Assembly (NCBI GenBank): GCA_032158295.1
Contig: CM063250.1
Span: 2,859,501-2,923,500, forward strand
Length of the DNA stretch: 64,000 bases
DNA from: Pycnopodia helianthoides
Lineage: Eukaryota; Echinodermata; Asteroidea; Forcipulatida; Asteriidae
Reading direction: 5' to 3'
The notes under the pieces are model-generated. The model was given only the letters and a program-made list of their open reading frames with translations. It did no database searches and was not told the DNA's origin. Below, piece after piece: positions 35,001 through 50,000 of the stretch (position 1 is the first letter of the stretch; each line of letters begins with the position of its first letter). Position numbers and translations under genes: made by a program.

Positions 35001-38000
35001 TTCTGCGAATCACGATGAGTGCCCACTCAATTTTCTCACATGACACCATCTAATCCCAGATCTAATTATGAGAACCTTTGTTGTCTTTCCTGTGTCAAGT
35101 CAGGGTTTCTTTGTGGCAACGATATTTTCAAAGGAAAAACAGTTACTCAAGGAGCTCTAAAAAGTTCTGAAAAATTATATTGCGGGTTGGCACAGAAATA
35201 TGTTTTTAAATACCACTGTGAAGTGATCAAATGCCTTTTTTCTCTAGAATATTTCTCTTTTAGTTCAGAAAAGATTTACTTTACAGTACTAACAGATTGC
35301 CATCTGAAAAGTAAGTTATATCTATTGTTTATTACTGGATCCAGACTGAGTTTTGCTTAGCAGTATTTACTTTCTTACAGCTTCATAAAAATTCTTGTAG
35401 AAAGGCTGCCGTTGGGTTTCATAAAAACTGTCCTCAATAAGAAAAATTATCTCCTTAATAATTTGTTTCTCTCACAGGAACCCGCACTGTTCAACCCAAC
35501 CAGTACTGGGTGCCTCGCATCCAGATCATGTTTACAGCTGAAGATCCGTTAACCTTTGCCCAAGCTGTAGCCCGTGCCCACCGTGATCGCAAACACACCG
35601 AGGCCCATCTGAGATATAACCTCTACATTGACTGTATGCCGATGGAAGGCCTCGTCGAATTGGACCCAGAGAGCCTCAAGAGGATGGTGGAGTGGGCCAA
35701 AGGTGCGCCTTCCCTTATAAAGGACAAAAGGTAGGAATCCGTGGATAGCTTTCATGTTATATACCAACCCTCAAACGAGGCACGTTGTCAGCGGATGCTG
35801 ACATATTTTAATATTTCCATTGTCTTAACCCACATCGTACACACTGGTCAGCTCGTCATAAGGTCGTGTCGTGGCCGAGCAGTTAAGAGGACTGGACTCG
35901 AGCTCTGGTGTTTCTGATCAACAGAGTGCGGGTTCTAGTCCCGGCCTTGGCATTTGTGTCGTGAAGCGAGATACTTTACGGTAATTGCTGTGTCCTCCGG
36001 ATGGGACAGTAAGCCAAAGGTCCCGTGCACTAGGATTGGTAGTGCATGTAAAAGAACCCAGAACACTTATTGTGGAAGAGTAGGGGTTAACCCTGGTGTT
36101 TCTGTTTCACATAGTAAGCACCCTTGTTTACAGGTTTCCTCAGGCTTGCAAGGCTACAGTGATTAAGTTCACTTATGAGGCATCCTTGGCTTCATTACCA
36201 GAAATGTATAACAATAATAATAGTAATATTAATAGATTTCAATTCCAGTCCACTGAAACCATCCATTTTCTTGACAGTTTGGACGACTACATCCATACAT
36301 TGGAGAAGGAGATCAACATTGACTTCAGCCGAGCCATGAACAGAATCACTTTTGATTCTATCGTTAAGACCAAGCCAGATATGTTCTCTTTTGTGTCTGT
36401 CCCGGACCCTGTGGAAGAGGTTGTACCAGAGAGAGGTGAGAAGTAGATCGCATCCGAAACATTCAATTTGGGTTCCAGTAATGGTCAAGCCGCTGTCTGT
36501 GCCCAGAACTTCAGCATGGCATGGAAACCCCGGAGCTTAAAGTTGCCTCGAAGACATTTTTGAGAAAACAGAAACAGCTGTTGCAAACTGCTTGCCCACC
36601 AAAAGGACTTGTGGTATAATTGCCAAATATAGTTTTAAAATAGTCTGACGTTTCGACCCTAGCAGAGTCTTTCTTTGAAAAAAAGGGCTGAAACATCAGG
36701 CCTTTAACTGTTTTTATGCAAAATATTTTTTTTTTTTCAAGAATTTGTCTTGAAACGAATTTGGTAGATGATGCTGTTTCAAAATGAGAAACATACAAAA
36801 AAAAATTATTTTTTTTGGATCCAATCCTAGGTTTCTATTCCGACGTCCCTGAGTACCCTTTTGATGAGCAGTACGACAACTTTGCCTTCAACTCACTGCT
36901 GACACGGGAGGAGGCCATCATGGCAATGACCAAAGTCCGGACGGAGTGCAACAAGGTGTCATCCATGTCACTGTTCCACGTCCCCATGACCAAGCACATG
37001 AGACTAGAGGAGTTTGAGCAGACACAGGGACAGGCCAGCTCACAGGTAGGGATGAGATGACGACATTATCCACAGAAAGAATTAGTGGCAACATGTGTAT
37101 TGATTCTCGCGGGGAAATAGGAATAGAAACAGTAGTGAAGTAATCACTTGTTCCTTTCGTACACATACAAAAAAAAACCACCCTACCACAACAAAAAAAG
37201 CATACACTAAACAAGCAACAACCCACTCCCCCCCCCACCCCCGACCCACAACCTTAGAAAGATTTCGCACAAACAAAACAACCCTCCAACCCAAAACATC
37301 TCCCCTCACCTCAAAATGTAACCGAGAATGTCACCCCTCCCCTGACGCAATGACAAAAATACGAAGTGACACCCTAGCATTCTAAACATGGGTGGCTAGT
37401 ACGTAAAGCACTCGCCTATCACCAGTGTGGCCCTGGTTCGACTCCCGGCTAAGGCCATATGTGAGTAGAACTGTGAGTTGATTCTTCTATGACACAAGGG
37501 TTTTTTTCTCCGGGCCCTCTGGCTTTGTTCCCTCTGGAAAAAACAAACACTTTTGATCTCTGACTGTGCTCCTGGTCATATACGGGTCCATGTGGCTGGC
37601 TGCCAAAGGCACCCTTGAATGCCTGTGGCTTAAATATGTGTAGCCATTGTAGCTTGCATGCCTGCGGCTTTAAGTTGCGGCTCGCAATTCAGCTTCTCAG
37701 CTGTGAGTAAAGTTGATTAGCCTCCCAAATTATTGTTATTACTAAACACCAACTTATTGAATGTTTCACAGGTTCAGTTGTTCCTGAAGGACAGTTGGAT
37801 TGGCACTCTCCGTGCAGCCATAAGGACAAGCCTGCGCGATGTCGGCAAGGGCTGGTTCAATCTACATGAGACAAACTGGGAGGTCTACCAGCGTTCCAAA
37901 CTCAAGAAGTTCATGGAAATGGTCAAATTTGGCATGCAGGTGAGAAAAGTTGTCTAAGAAAAAAAACTCAGTATGAAAGATTGAACGATGTACATCAGTC

Positions 38001-41000
38001 ATTGACTTGACGAAATAATGATTATAGGTTTTCCCGGCCAATTTCAGCAAAAATTAATTCAAAAAATAGTTATAAATGGCCTGACGTTTCGACCCTAGAA
38101 GAGTCTTTCTCGAAGGCTAAATGACAACACAACACACATAAACAGAATTTTACTGTTGACAGTTTTTGCTTTTTTCTCAACATGTTTGCTTTATGCAGCT
38201 GAAACTTTCACAGGTGACTTTTATTGTGTCTCTCTAAAATAGTTTTGCCTATATATCAGCATTACGTTTACAAAAACCAATCTATGACCCTACCTTTAAG
38301 TTCGAACCGATCAAAAAAAGTGAACAACTCTCATGATGACAATTAAATATGTTTTTTCTTCCTCCACCCTGCAGGATTCCTTGCGGTACTTGGTTCAGGA
38401 TTCCCTGGTAAACTTCACCCAGATGATTGTGGACGCCTCATCTTCCGTCCTCCAGCTCCCGGCTGACATGGAATGGGAAAAAGACCTCATCAAGGTCAAA
38501 TACAGGTCAGATCACCACAAAAATAAAAATCCTTGGCCTAGACCTTTTACACTACTACACTGATAGGGAAATTTAGTGACCATGGTGTGTGTACATTTAA
38601 CTACTGAGTGGGCAGTTATTATGTTCTTCAGGTTCAAGTGCCCATGGTCCCTAAGCAATGGCATCTTGTAGTTATACTGTCTACCATTGGATTGCCAAAT
38701 TACTCAAAAGCTTAAAGGATTATTACAGAATTGGTAAGAAAAAAACTTGTAAAATATACTTTTTGATCACAGATTTACATAAAACTTACACGGTCTAATG
38801 ATGATGATAGTAGAAAACATCCCTTGAAATATTTCTGTCTGAAATGCCATATTTGATGAGAAATGAATAAACTAACTTTCCGATTGGAGTTTTTCGCTCA
38901 GTGAGCGTTTTATTCATTTGTTGAATCTATATGATTTCATGCAAATGTGTTATCGGTTTTTCACTATTTTCTCGTGACCCAGATGGCCGATCGAACTCAA
39001 ACTTCTACAGGTTTGTCAGTTTATGTATATGGTGGATTACATAAAGTGCTTACACTGCCAGCAACTGTTTTGTTAGCAAAAACCAATTCTGTAATGTTCA
39101 TTTAAGTACATGTTAGTGGTTTCAACAGCACCAGCATTTCCGAAAATGTGAACAGGCAACGATTAACACTGCAGTTATGGACCCGGAGTTCGGAAGAAAT
39201 AATAATGACAGTATTGATGAACAAGATTTAAAATTGTACTTTGCCTCTTGCAGACCCAAACGGAACTGCCTGTTTCTTGTGGACCTGATTGTCGACAAAG
39301 AGGGCTGCCACTACAGCACAAACCTGAACAACTTTGAAAATGCCCTGGTGGGACTATTCGATAAAGGAATCAGCTCTACTCAAAATGTGCCTCAACTAGA
39401 GAAGGTTAGTTTTAGTTAATCACACAGCAACATTTGAATGATTTAGAAACAAATGAACTACTTCTCGTTGAATGACGTGCACATTCTTCTGGACTGGACT
39501 GGCGGACGGTTTATAGCTACCAGAACAACTTCGGAGCACCATCAATTTTTTTCTGGCAGCCAAATGGCTGACGGAAATATCAACCTGGACATTCCATTGT
39601 GTAGCGTGCACAGGCATGCACCTACCATGCTATGCTTTGTTCCACATGTGCAAAGAGGGATACAAGGTACTGGCAATCATGCCTTGTAATATCCCTTTTT
39701 CTGGGGGTTATTGTGTAATCCCCTATTGCAGACCGTTGTCCTGTAGTACAAATTTGGCAAACAAGATTGGGCAGGCTGCCAAAATTGTATCATTGTACTC
39801 AGGGGAGGTAAGTCTGAGCGTTCCGAGTTTCCAGCATACCAAGGTAGAAAATAAAGATGGCCGTACCATCGTAAAGGTCTACTGTACACCGTGACCGACA
39901 CTTGCTGGATATAATGTGACTCAAGAATTGTGAAGTGGAACCTGAATAAACAAACACTTTCGTCAAGTATTACCAGTTTTTGTTTATTATCTTTGACTTC
40001 AGTTTGTCCTTGAGGATATCTTCTGGGCGGACACACCTCTCCTTGAGTCAGTTGGTGAGCATGAACCTAGAGTAGAGGAGCTGAGAGACACCATACGTAG
40101 TGCCATCCAGAAGGCCCTGGTACCCATGAAGGCATATGCCAGAGCCTATGAGCAATTCTTGGAGCTGATGAACCTTGATATTAATGAATATATCAAGTAA
40201 GGAGAAATTTATCTGCCATGTTTTTTGTGTGTGTGACTTATTGTAGGATTAAACATCTATTATTATTTTCCTAAATGATTAAAGAGAACTTGTGACTTCC
40301 GCTTTAACCAACTCTACACTTTCCAATCCAAATTGAGAATGGGAACTATTATACGGGGTACCGATGATCGTCAGTGCTGGCTCTCTATTTTCTGTGTGTA
40401 GTTTGAGCCGACCTGTAATGGAAGAGCAGATGTCAACACACTTACCAGGATTAAAAATAGAACACTCTTCACCCGGTCTTGATAGTCGCAAGACCACAGA
40501 GCCTGACATGTGGTTTAAGAGTCTAGACCTTAAATAATTTCAATTTTGTTTTCAGTCTTATGAGTTTCAATGTTGGGCATTGTCTCTAAAGGCAGATTTA
40601 TAGTCAATCGTGTGATGATTATCATCGAACGCTGATGATTGCCAGCGTCTTCAGCAACTTGTCCCTGATGCCTCAGCGTTTACTATAAACTGTGTTTTGG
40701 TATGATGGCGCGACTGACTATAAACCTGCCTCAACACTTTTGAGCACTTTGGTTTTTCATGATCAGAGAGATAGAAACAATTACATGAATATTTCTTTAT
40801 AATCAGGGATTATGATTCCAAGGAGCACACGGCTGCCGAGGTCAAGAAAGAGATTGAGAGCCATCTCATCCAGAAAGAGGTCCTGGAAAACTGCATTCCG
40901 AGCAATTACACCATCGGACCGTTCTACATCAGCACCGAGAACGTCCGTCAGGGTCTGTCCAAGAAACGCAAGGCTCTCGCCAATGCGCTGCTGGAGTTAC

Positions 41001-44000
41001 TGGCGCAGAAACTGCGCAAACAAGCCGAGGATGTGAGTATAAATGAAGTTTGAAACTTTGCATGGTGGTAAAGTATCTTGCTCAATGACACAAGTGTCAA
41101 GACTGGGACTCGAACCCAAACTGTGCTGATTAGAAACACGAGGGCCCAATGTCATAGAGGTGCTTAAGCAGCAAGTATATTACTTAGCAATTTTCTGCTA
41201 AGCATAAAGGAGCAGAATACCAGTCACAGATCGTTCATGTGGAACGGTATTTTGATTGGTAACCTTATTAAGGCATGTGTAAGGTAAGCATAATTTTGTT
41301 GTGCTTGGTTTCTTTTTGTGCTTAAGCGGCTTTATGAAATTGGGCCCAGAACTTGAACTTGGTGCTCTTAACTGCTCAGCCACGACATGCCACAATATTA
41401 CTTTATGAGATTTAGAGCTCTATAAAATGGCAGTATAAATGGTATGTGCTCGTCGTTAATAAAGGACAGTGCAGATTACTTGCAAAAATCCCCTGATTGT
41501 TCTTGCAAATCTTTCCCAATTATTTCAAAAGGCCTGCGAGGAGTTCAAGTTCATCGCGCGCCGTCTCTACGATCGTCCCAACTGCATTGAGGACCTGGCC
41601 GAGCAGAAGGAATGGATGACCACAATCCCAGACAAGCTGAAAGAGCACCAGGAGCTGATCGATAAGGCCATGACCGATTACGAACTGATTGAAGAGTTCT
41701 ACTACAATCTGTCCACCGATGACTTCAATCTCAAGTGAGTGGTGACTCAGGGGTGGGGTTTTGGGAGATGGAGGGGATTTTGATTGGACTAGTGAGTTAG
41801 AAACAGATTGAAGTAAATGGCGGATGGTGGTTAGGGATTGGGAGGTGGAGGGGTGCCCAACTTTTGAGATGCTCTCATGAGATCACAGGAAAGGAATAGA
41901 TGCGAACTCATGTTGGTGTTCGATAAGAATGGTATTCAGCTTTGCTCGTTGAGGACTTTCACCGTTATTTGTTGACAGTTTACTTGGTTCCCGATCGAGT
42001 GAGGAAATGGAAGGCTTTAATTGAATGGGGGAAAGGGGTTGGGGCGCTTTGTTTGGGTTGGTTACTAAGTTCAGTGAAATATATTTTGCTTTCTCGATAT
42101 TGAGTATTGCGATGTGTTCTTGTAAACCTAGGTGGAATGCCATCGGATGGCCGCACAAGATTGAGCTCCAGATGGAGACGACGCTGAGTCAGCTTGAAGA
42201 GGACCAAGAACGCTTTGCTAAGATTCAAGTCACTGATCAGAACAACTTCACTGACAAACTGGATACGTTACAGGTAGGGGATTAACGATCCATCTGGTAA
42301 TCTCAACATCATGGTCTGGGCCCAATTTTTAAAAGTTTTTTCACTGGTAAGCAAATTTGTGTGCTCAGCTGTTTCAGAAAAAAAATGTGCAGAAGTAAAA
42401 GTGTATGTCATAATCGCTCAAGAAGATTTGTTTGTGTCAGTGCAAAAACATTGTGTCTCGATTTTGCAAAGTTGTATCTTGTACAAAACTATTCCATGTA
42501 AAAACTTTGTGTACTTGTTTTGTGTGTACATCCGGGGTACATCGGGCTGTTTTGTTTAAGAGAGATACTTTACAATTTCAAACACGCGCGTAACGTAAGT
42601 GCTCTCGTAAGAGATACAAACCATTTTGCACTGACAAGGATTTGTATTATGCATTTTCACAGTGGATTTGCAATGTTGCTTCCCACTTCTCTGCTTACAT
42701 GAATCACCGACAAGTTAGTTTGACTTTTGCTTTCTTTACTATAAGCATATAGGTTATGAATAGGAACTGTGCTAAGGGCTGCTCTGTAAGCAGAGACAAA
42801 TGTTTGCTTACTAGATTTTTTATTTTCCCGTCGTAGATGGTTGTTGCAGGATTCGCTGCCCATACAGACGTCAATAAGGCCCATGAGGTGGCCAACGAGG
42901 TCCGTAGAGTTAACAAGCAGATGAAGGAATGCCAGCAGCTAGCTGCCATGTACAACAACAGAGAGAGACTCTTCGAATTGCCAATTACAAATGTAAGTAG
43001 CCTTAACTCAAGCCAGGAAGCATGAGCCAATTATGTACTTGTTTCACATTAATGTGTATTCAGTTTGCAGTAACACCATGTGTATATATCTACTTAGCTG
43101 TGTAGATTTGTTCTTTGAGAACTTGTCTTGCTATTTAGTCTACTGTCGCGGAGTAGATTTTCGGAACTCGGGAGACTGCTTAGTTCTGAAAAGAACCGTC
43201 CTGCTTATAAAGTACTACCTGGGTAGGGGGTAGGAAATAGGCCGGGACAACTACTTTCGCTCCGTGGATCAAAGGGACTTCTAGTTATTAACTTCACTGC
43301 CAAGGAGTGAGTTCTTAATTGGTCTCAACGTTTTGACCTGCTGTAGTCACCATCAGGAGACAGAAATATGGTTTGAGATGCTAGTGTCTCTGTAGGGATT
43401 CCGAGGTTTCAATGTAGAGATTGTTTCACCTTGATTACCTAAAAGTGTAACCTCATTTCATTTCCAGTACGACAAACTGAGCAAGCTTGTCCGTGACTTT
43501 GAGCCCTTCAAGAACCTATGGATCACCACCTCTGATTGGTTGAAATGGCACGAGAGCTGGATGACCGATCCACTCACAACCATCGATGCAGAGCAGTGTG
43601 AGAAACAAGTCAACGAGGCGTTCAAGACCATGCACAAGTGCGTCAAGATCTTCAAAGACATCCCAGGTAGGCATTCTCAAAGATGACGTCGTAAAGTCCG
43701 AAATTTCATTTATTTAAAAAAATTTTCATTAATGGTTTATTCTTTAAAAAAAATTTCCCATTGCGACCAAGGGTCGAATTACAGGAAAATATACAGGGAA
43801 TGCAAAATTTAAAAAGATGATAAAATTGCACCTTTACAAAACTATCAACCACAAAAGATCAGTATCAGTCTGAAAGCTCACCGATTATAAAGTTTGTATC
43901 AGTACAAAACCTCCAGAGAAATATTTCCGTCTGAAGTTCTTGCCTCCTGATGCTACTCTCTACCTGTATAAGACAACTATAACCCCCCCCCCTCCTGATG

Positions 44001-47000
44001 GAGAACTGTTGTTACATTTTGGCTAGAGCTTCTGTCTGTCATTTATCGTTATTATGGAGAGGGCTTATACCAGGATGGCAGCGCAGGATTCGAAGTCTGG
44101 AGGATGGTAGGAAGATTGCTGTGGAGAAAAGTTACTTTGGAAATTTACATTGAAAGCATTAGCAATTGTACTTGGATCACAGAAGGTTTGGTTGTTGCAA
44201 TTAAAAGTTGTATTTGATTGGTTCTTCCTCTTACTGTTAACAAAAGACCCAAAACGCTTGGGTTGTCTTTACAATCTAGAGCTAAACTCTGAACATAATC
44301 ATTAAATTTAAAAACAATACCAATTTGTCTCCAGGTGTACAGCTTGTTGCTCAAGAGATCCGTCGATGGGTTGAGGATTTCCGTCCTTACATCCCCCTGA
44401 TCCAGGGCCTGCGTAACCCTGGTATGCGAAGCCGTCACTGGGACGCCCTCTCCAAGGAGCTCGGCTTCACAGTAGTCCCCAAGGCCTCTCTCACATTCAG
44501 TAAATGCCTCGAGATGAAGCTTCAAGATCACATCGAGAAGATTGCCAAGGTAGCTGAGGTCGCTGGCAAGGAGTATTCCATCGAGCAGGTAGGAACAAGT
44601 CTCAAATTTTTACAATTTTTAATTCAAGCATTAGTCATTTTCAGAAAACAACCAGTTTAATTTTGAAAGTCTTCCTGGTAGAGCGTTCTTTATCCTGGGA
44701 ATCAGGTTGGTTCAGTGGTTTCATTCCCTGCCTTTTACCGCTGTGGACCTCGGTTCGAATCCCGCCTCAGCATCGGAGCCTTGCATGTGGATTGGGGTTT
44801 TCAGTCCCTGCCTGATTGCATAGGTTTTTGCCCATTTGTGGTTTTCCTCCCACATCTACATTTGAACATTTCTTCACCGTTTCCTATTCATGCTGTAATT
44901 GTTGCTTTCACTATCACCCTGACTATGGAATGTGTAACAACAATTTTTTTTAAGTAATTAAATAAATGTCTCCCTCTCAATTTTTGTTTGTATTTGAGAA
45001 ATTTGTGTCTTATTCCAATTATTAAAGTACTTGGCCAGCAATTGGACTATTTATAAACATTAAACAAATTATTTCTTAAACAGATGGTTACCATTGTAAG
45101 CTATATTGTTACGTAATTCATACAGACAGGGCTCTAAATTATTTTTGGACCGCAGGCCTGAGGCCAGTGATTTTAGTGTCGGGCCAGTAAACAATTATAG
45201 TTAAGTGTCTGGCTCAAGGACACAAGTATCATGACCGGGATTCGAACCCACACCCTGATGACTCGGCCACCAGAACTTGAGTCCGATGCACTAAACCGCC
45301 TTGCCACGACACGCCGTATTGGAAATTTAATCATTTTTTGTAACTATTCCAACGACTTACTAAAAATTGAGTTGACTCCATTTCCTCCAAACCTCCAGGC
45401 TCTAGATAAGATGGAAGGAGAATGGAAGCCTGTAGTGTTTGAGATCATTGCGTACAAAGACACAGGGACGTACATCATGAAAGGATCGGATGAGTGCACT
45501 CAACTGCTGGACGATCACATTGTGATGACGCAGAGCATGTCCTTCTCACCGTACAAGAAGCCGTTCGAGGAGAGGATCAGTACGTGGGAGGGCAAGCTAC
45601 GCATGACACAGGTAAGCATCTCTTCTTCATGTTTGCTTGAGACGGGGGGGCCCATTTTCACAGACCTGCTTAAGCAGACAATAATGATTAAATTTTTTTC
45701 TGCTAAGCAAAAAAAAACAGCGGTGAGCTGTGGATGCCTGATGTTCTGGGCTGTGAAGGTGGGAAACTGGGAGTGTGTGGTGTGGTGGCTGCTCACTCGG
45801 GTGTGTCAGTCTGGCTTGGGCACATCACTTTATTGGGCTTAGCTACTTTTCATTTGTATTTTAGAAGTACGGGAGCGAAATGAACATTCCCGTGGGCACA
45901 TGCCCGCAATCCATTGGACCGCCAGAACGTCTAGCTAGACTGCATCATTGTGCCGGAGTACAGGAGCAATCCTGCTCGGTGAATTTGCGCATTAGTACTT
46001 TAAACATTACAATGGAAAGTTCCATCGGTCCAAAGGAATGGTCCTTTGGCATGCCCTGGAATACTTATCCGATCCAATTCGCAGTATTTTTGACCACGCG
46101 AGGACGTGTGTGCACCAAGTTTAACCTGATGCAAAAGAAATCAAACAAACTTCTTATTGTTTTTGTCATTGTTGTTTTTATTATTGTTATTATTTGGCCG
46201 TTGATACAAGAAAGCAAGATACAGGCAGTCAAATAAGAAAAAAAATTATGATTGTGAAGTATGGAAATTTGCCCTTAAAAGCGCCCTTGTGCAGTCAAAA
46301 ACACAGTCAATTAGAATGTCCCTACCATTCCGACTTTTGAGACATTCCCTAATCTGTATCAAGAAAATGTGAGACAGGAAAGCAATTTTTATCTTATTCC
46401 ATTTCGCAGGATGTGCTGGACGAATGGCTGGTATGTCAAAGGTCATGGCTGTATCTGGAGCCCATCTTCAGCTCGGACGATATCAATAGGCAGCTGCCGG
46501 TGGAGGGAAAACGGTACCAGACTATGGACAGGATGTGGCGTCGCATCATGAAAAACGCCAAGGATAATCCACAGGTATGTAGATGTATCTAAAATTGGTG
46601 TTAATGACCGACACATATATAGCAATGATTTTAAAAATTATTTTTAAATGGAATATCGCCTCACATCACAAGGCCGGGCGGCCACTTCAAGGTGAGGGCT
46701 ACACTTAACTGATTTGGGCTGTCGACCCAAATCAATTGTCACCAATTGATTCAGTTGCCACAAAAAATCAGTTGCCACCTACTCCTGGCACTGAATCAGG
46801 GTTACCCCCTTCACAGTCCGTAAGGATGTAGGCATGGGTGGCATCCACTAGAAGCCTGGCTGGTAGAGCAGAATGCACTTATACCTTCCCAACTTGTCTT
46901 GCTCAAGGGCACAAGTGTCACGACCGGGATTCGAACCCACACTCTGCTGCTGTCAACACCGGAGCTCTGGTCCGGTGAACTAGACCGCTTGGCCACGACA

Positions 47001-50000
47001 CACCACGAATATGATGAAATATGTATTGCATTAGATCCCCTACATGTGATTATAATATGATAATAATAATTGAGTAATATATAGCGCATGTATCCACCAA
47101 TAAGGCTCTCAAGGCGCTTGAACAAAGAGAAACACTTTTTAAGACAAGTTTTGAAGTGTCTTGCTTAAAGGACACAAGTGTCAAGACCGGGACTCGAACC
47201 CACACTCTGCTGATCAGAAACACCCAGAATGTGAGTCCGGTTGCACTTGACCGCTCGGCCAACGACACACCATTACCAATTGATGTTCTCAACAATCTGT
47301 CCCATCTTCCATCCGTGTCTTCCACTCCCTCAGGTCATCTCTTTGTGTCCCGACGCCCGCCTCCTGGAGAACCTGAAGGAGTGTAACAAGCTCCTGGATC
47401 AGGTGCAGAAGGGTCTGAGCGAGTACCTGGAGACCAAGCGAGCCTCCTTCCCGCGATTCTACTTCCTCTCAGACGATGAACTCCTGGAGATCCTGTCGCA
47501 AACTAAAGATCCAACGGCCGTACAGCCTCACTTGAGAAAATGCTTCGAGAATGTCGCCAAGGTATCACGGTTTTTGTTTTCTTCTTCTGGTAGATCATTA
47601 TTATTATTTGTATTTATTCAGCATATCAAAAAGGACAATACAAAATACAAAACAAACAATACAACACAAACAAGACAGTAAGCCAATGGCACATGCCTGG
47701 AATTAAAAAAGTTTACTACATAACTGTGACTCGAAAGCCTTCAACTCCAAGACACTGGCTCATCAAAGTAAAATATCTCTAGAAATGACAAGATTACGAA
47801 AGACAACATTAAAGATATATGTACATGAAAAATACACTTAAAATTTGTTCTATTAGCTGATAAAATTCTGTTACCATTTTTAGACATTTTTATGGCAGCA
47901 TGGTTTCCCAAGGCAGTTTGTTTGGTTAAATTTAGCCTCATTATGAGCTCCATGGTCTTGTGTACAATACTCAAAGATGGCTACATTACTATGATTGAAT
48001 CTATTGAGCAATCTATCGAGAGTAACATCGTCCATCTTAGCTGATCATTTGAAGCTCTCAGGATAAACAAATCATCTTGATAGGCGCCGTCTGTTTTGTT
48101 AACATTGTCACCAAATTTGTACACGAATTCACGTTAAACAATATGCTATAAAGAGCTTCAAACTCCATTTGTTAATTTCTCTTCTCAGCTGCACTTTGAA
48201 GATGACCTTCTCATCACAAAGATGTTCTCGGCTGAGGGTGAGATGGTGCCGCTGTCCGAACCGCTCTACCCCAAGGGCAACGTGGAGGATTGGCTCTTGG
48301 AAGTGGAACGAGTCATGATGGACAGCATCAGGAAGATACTTGGACAGTCGCTCCTTTCTTATCCCGATGTAAGATTCTCATTTCAGATCTCTCTCTCTCT
48401 CTTTTTCCGGAAGATGTCGCAGGAATTGTTTGCTTTTTAGTCTTGCATTTATTTGTCAGGATTTTTTTCTCCCAGAAAGTTCAATAATATTTATATTGTC
48501 TTTCCTGTTCAGAGAGAGCACTTAATTCACGCCATCTGTTTTTCAAACATTTCTTAAATGTAGGTGCTCAGACTTTAAGAAGTCAGATTCACAAATTCAA
48601 TTTGTTTGTTGAACTTGTGTTTTTATGCAGACCCCGCGTACTGAATGGGTACTACAGTGGCCCGGTCAGGTGGTCATTGCGGGCTGCCAGACATTCTGGA
48701 CAACCAGAGTCGAGGAAGCCATTCAAGAGAACCGGCTAGTGGCTTTCCTGGAAGTTCTCAAGCAACAGGTCAGTAACGGAGCCAAGAGAAGGGGTGTAGA
48801 AGGTGTCTTCCAGGGGCCCAATTTCATAGAGCTGCTTAAGCACCAAAAAGTAGCTAAGCACAACAAAATTATGCTTACCAGAATAAGGTTACCGGCCAAA
48901 GTATCACGTCCCATGTACAATTTGTGACTGGTATCCTGCTGATTTCTGCTGAGCAGAAAATTGTTTAGGAATATTTTCTGCTTAAGCAGCTCTATGAAAT
49001 TGGGCCCAGGTGTTGGAAATACAGGACAAGTATGTACAAAGGAATACATATCTGACGGAAAAACCCAAATAATATTCTTTATCCCCGATGCAATTGTTTG
49101 CGGTACCAGTTGCTAATTACAGGAGTTGAACAGGTCTCTCATCACCAGGCATGCTTGGTGGTGTAGAGGTACAGGTGTAGGGTGGCATGGGTGGCTAGTG
49201 TGTAAAGCGCTCGCCTCTCACCAATGTGAGGCCACATGTGAGTAGAGTTGTGCGTTGGTTCTCTCCTATGCCACAAGGGTTTTTGTCTGGACCCTCTCCG
49301 GTTTTCCTGCCTCCGGAAAAATTGAACACTTTCAATCTCTGTGATCTCCTGTGCTCCGTGACCATATATGGGTTGATGTGGCTGGCTACCAAAGGTGCCC
49401 TCGCATGCCTGCAGCTCAAACAGGTTTTAGCCGCGTCCTTTGCAATTCAACTGCTAGTTAGGATGATTAGCCTCCCCAAGTTATTATTACTAATAATATA
49501 GAGACAGTTGCTCCAGAATGCAGAGGTTGTGGGTTCGAACCCCAATTTAAAAAAAGTTTACACCATAATATTTTGCTGATTGCTACTTCCAACCAATAAC
49601 TCCAGGAGGTTACCGAAAGGTTGAAATGCCATTATCAGCACACCTCCTAAAATGTGAATCTTAGTTCCAGACCCTTTTATCAGCAATGACTCTTACGTCT
49701 GGTAACTGACTCTTAATGAACCCTCACTCTCTTATAATGTATAGATTGCTGACCTGGTCAGCCTGGTGCGAGGCAACCTGAGTAAGATCGGACGTATGAT
49801 CCTCTCTGCTCTGATTGTAATTGAGGTCCACGCTCAGGACGTGGTCGGCAAGATGTGTGAGGAGAACGTGGCTAACATCAACGACTTCGAGTGGATCAGC
49901 CAACTCAGGTATTAGTTAGGATTGTAAAGCGGCGTTGGCTGCAGCTGGATCTTCACGTGAACAAGTGTTGAAGCATAGGATGCCCATAGCAACACCCTTA

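Larger units (their letters stand above)
32004..35477 (+). other. DNAH1 introns 1-4
   Basis: Non-coding sequence around exons 2-4. Contains a perfect hairpin (32530-32560), a tRNA-like SINE (33040-33190), a repeat (34229-34400), a repeat (34782-34985) and a poly-G run (34051-34063). No extra exon found. Confidence 0.65.
41735..44334 (+). other. DNAH1 introns 13-16
   Basis: Introns between exons 13 and 17. Apart from a poly-C run (43983-43992) and a stretch with CAACGTTTTGACC (43328) I see nothing recognisable. Confidence 0.6.

Noticed and set aside
36248..36277. Earlier acceptor TTCCAG for DNAH1 exon 6
   Set aside because: It would start in phase 0, while exon 5 ends in phase 2; the acceptor at 36277 fits.
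45880..46236. 118-codon plus-strand open frame with a hydrophobic C-terminal run, in DNAH1 intron 18
   Set aside because: No recognisable domain, lies wholly inside an intron, and does not connect in phase to flanking DNAH1 exons.
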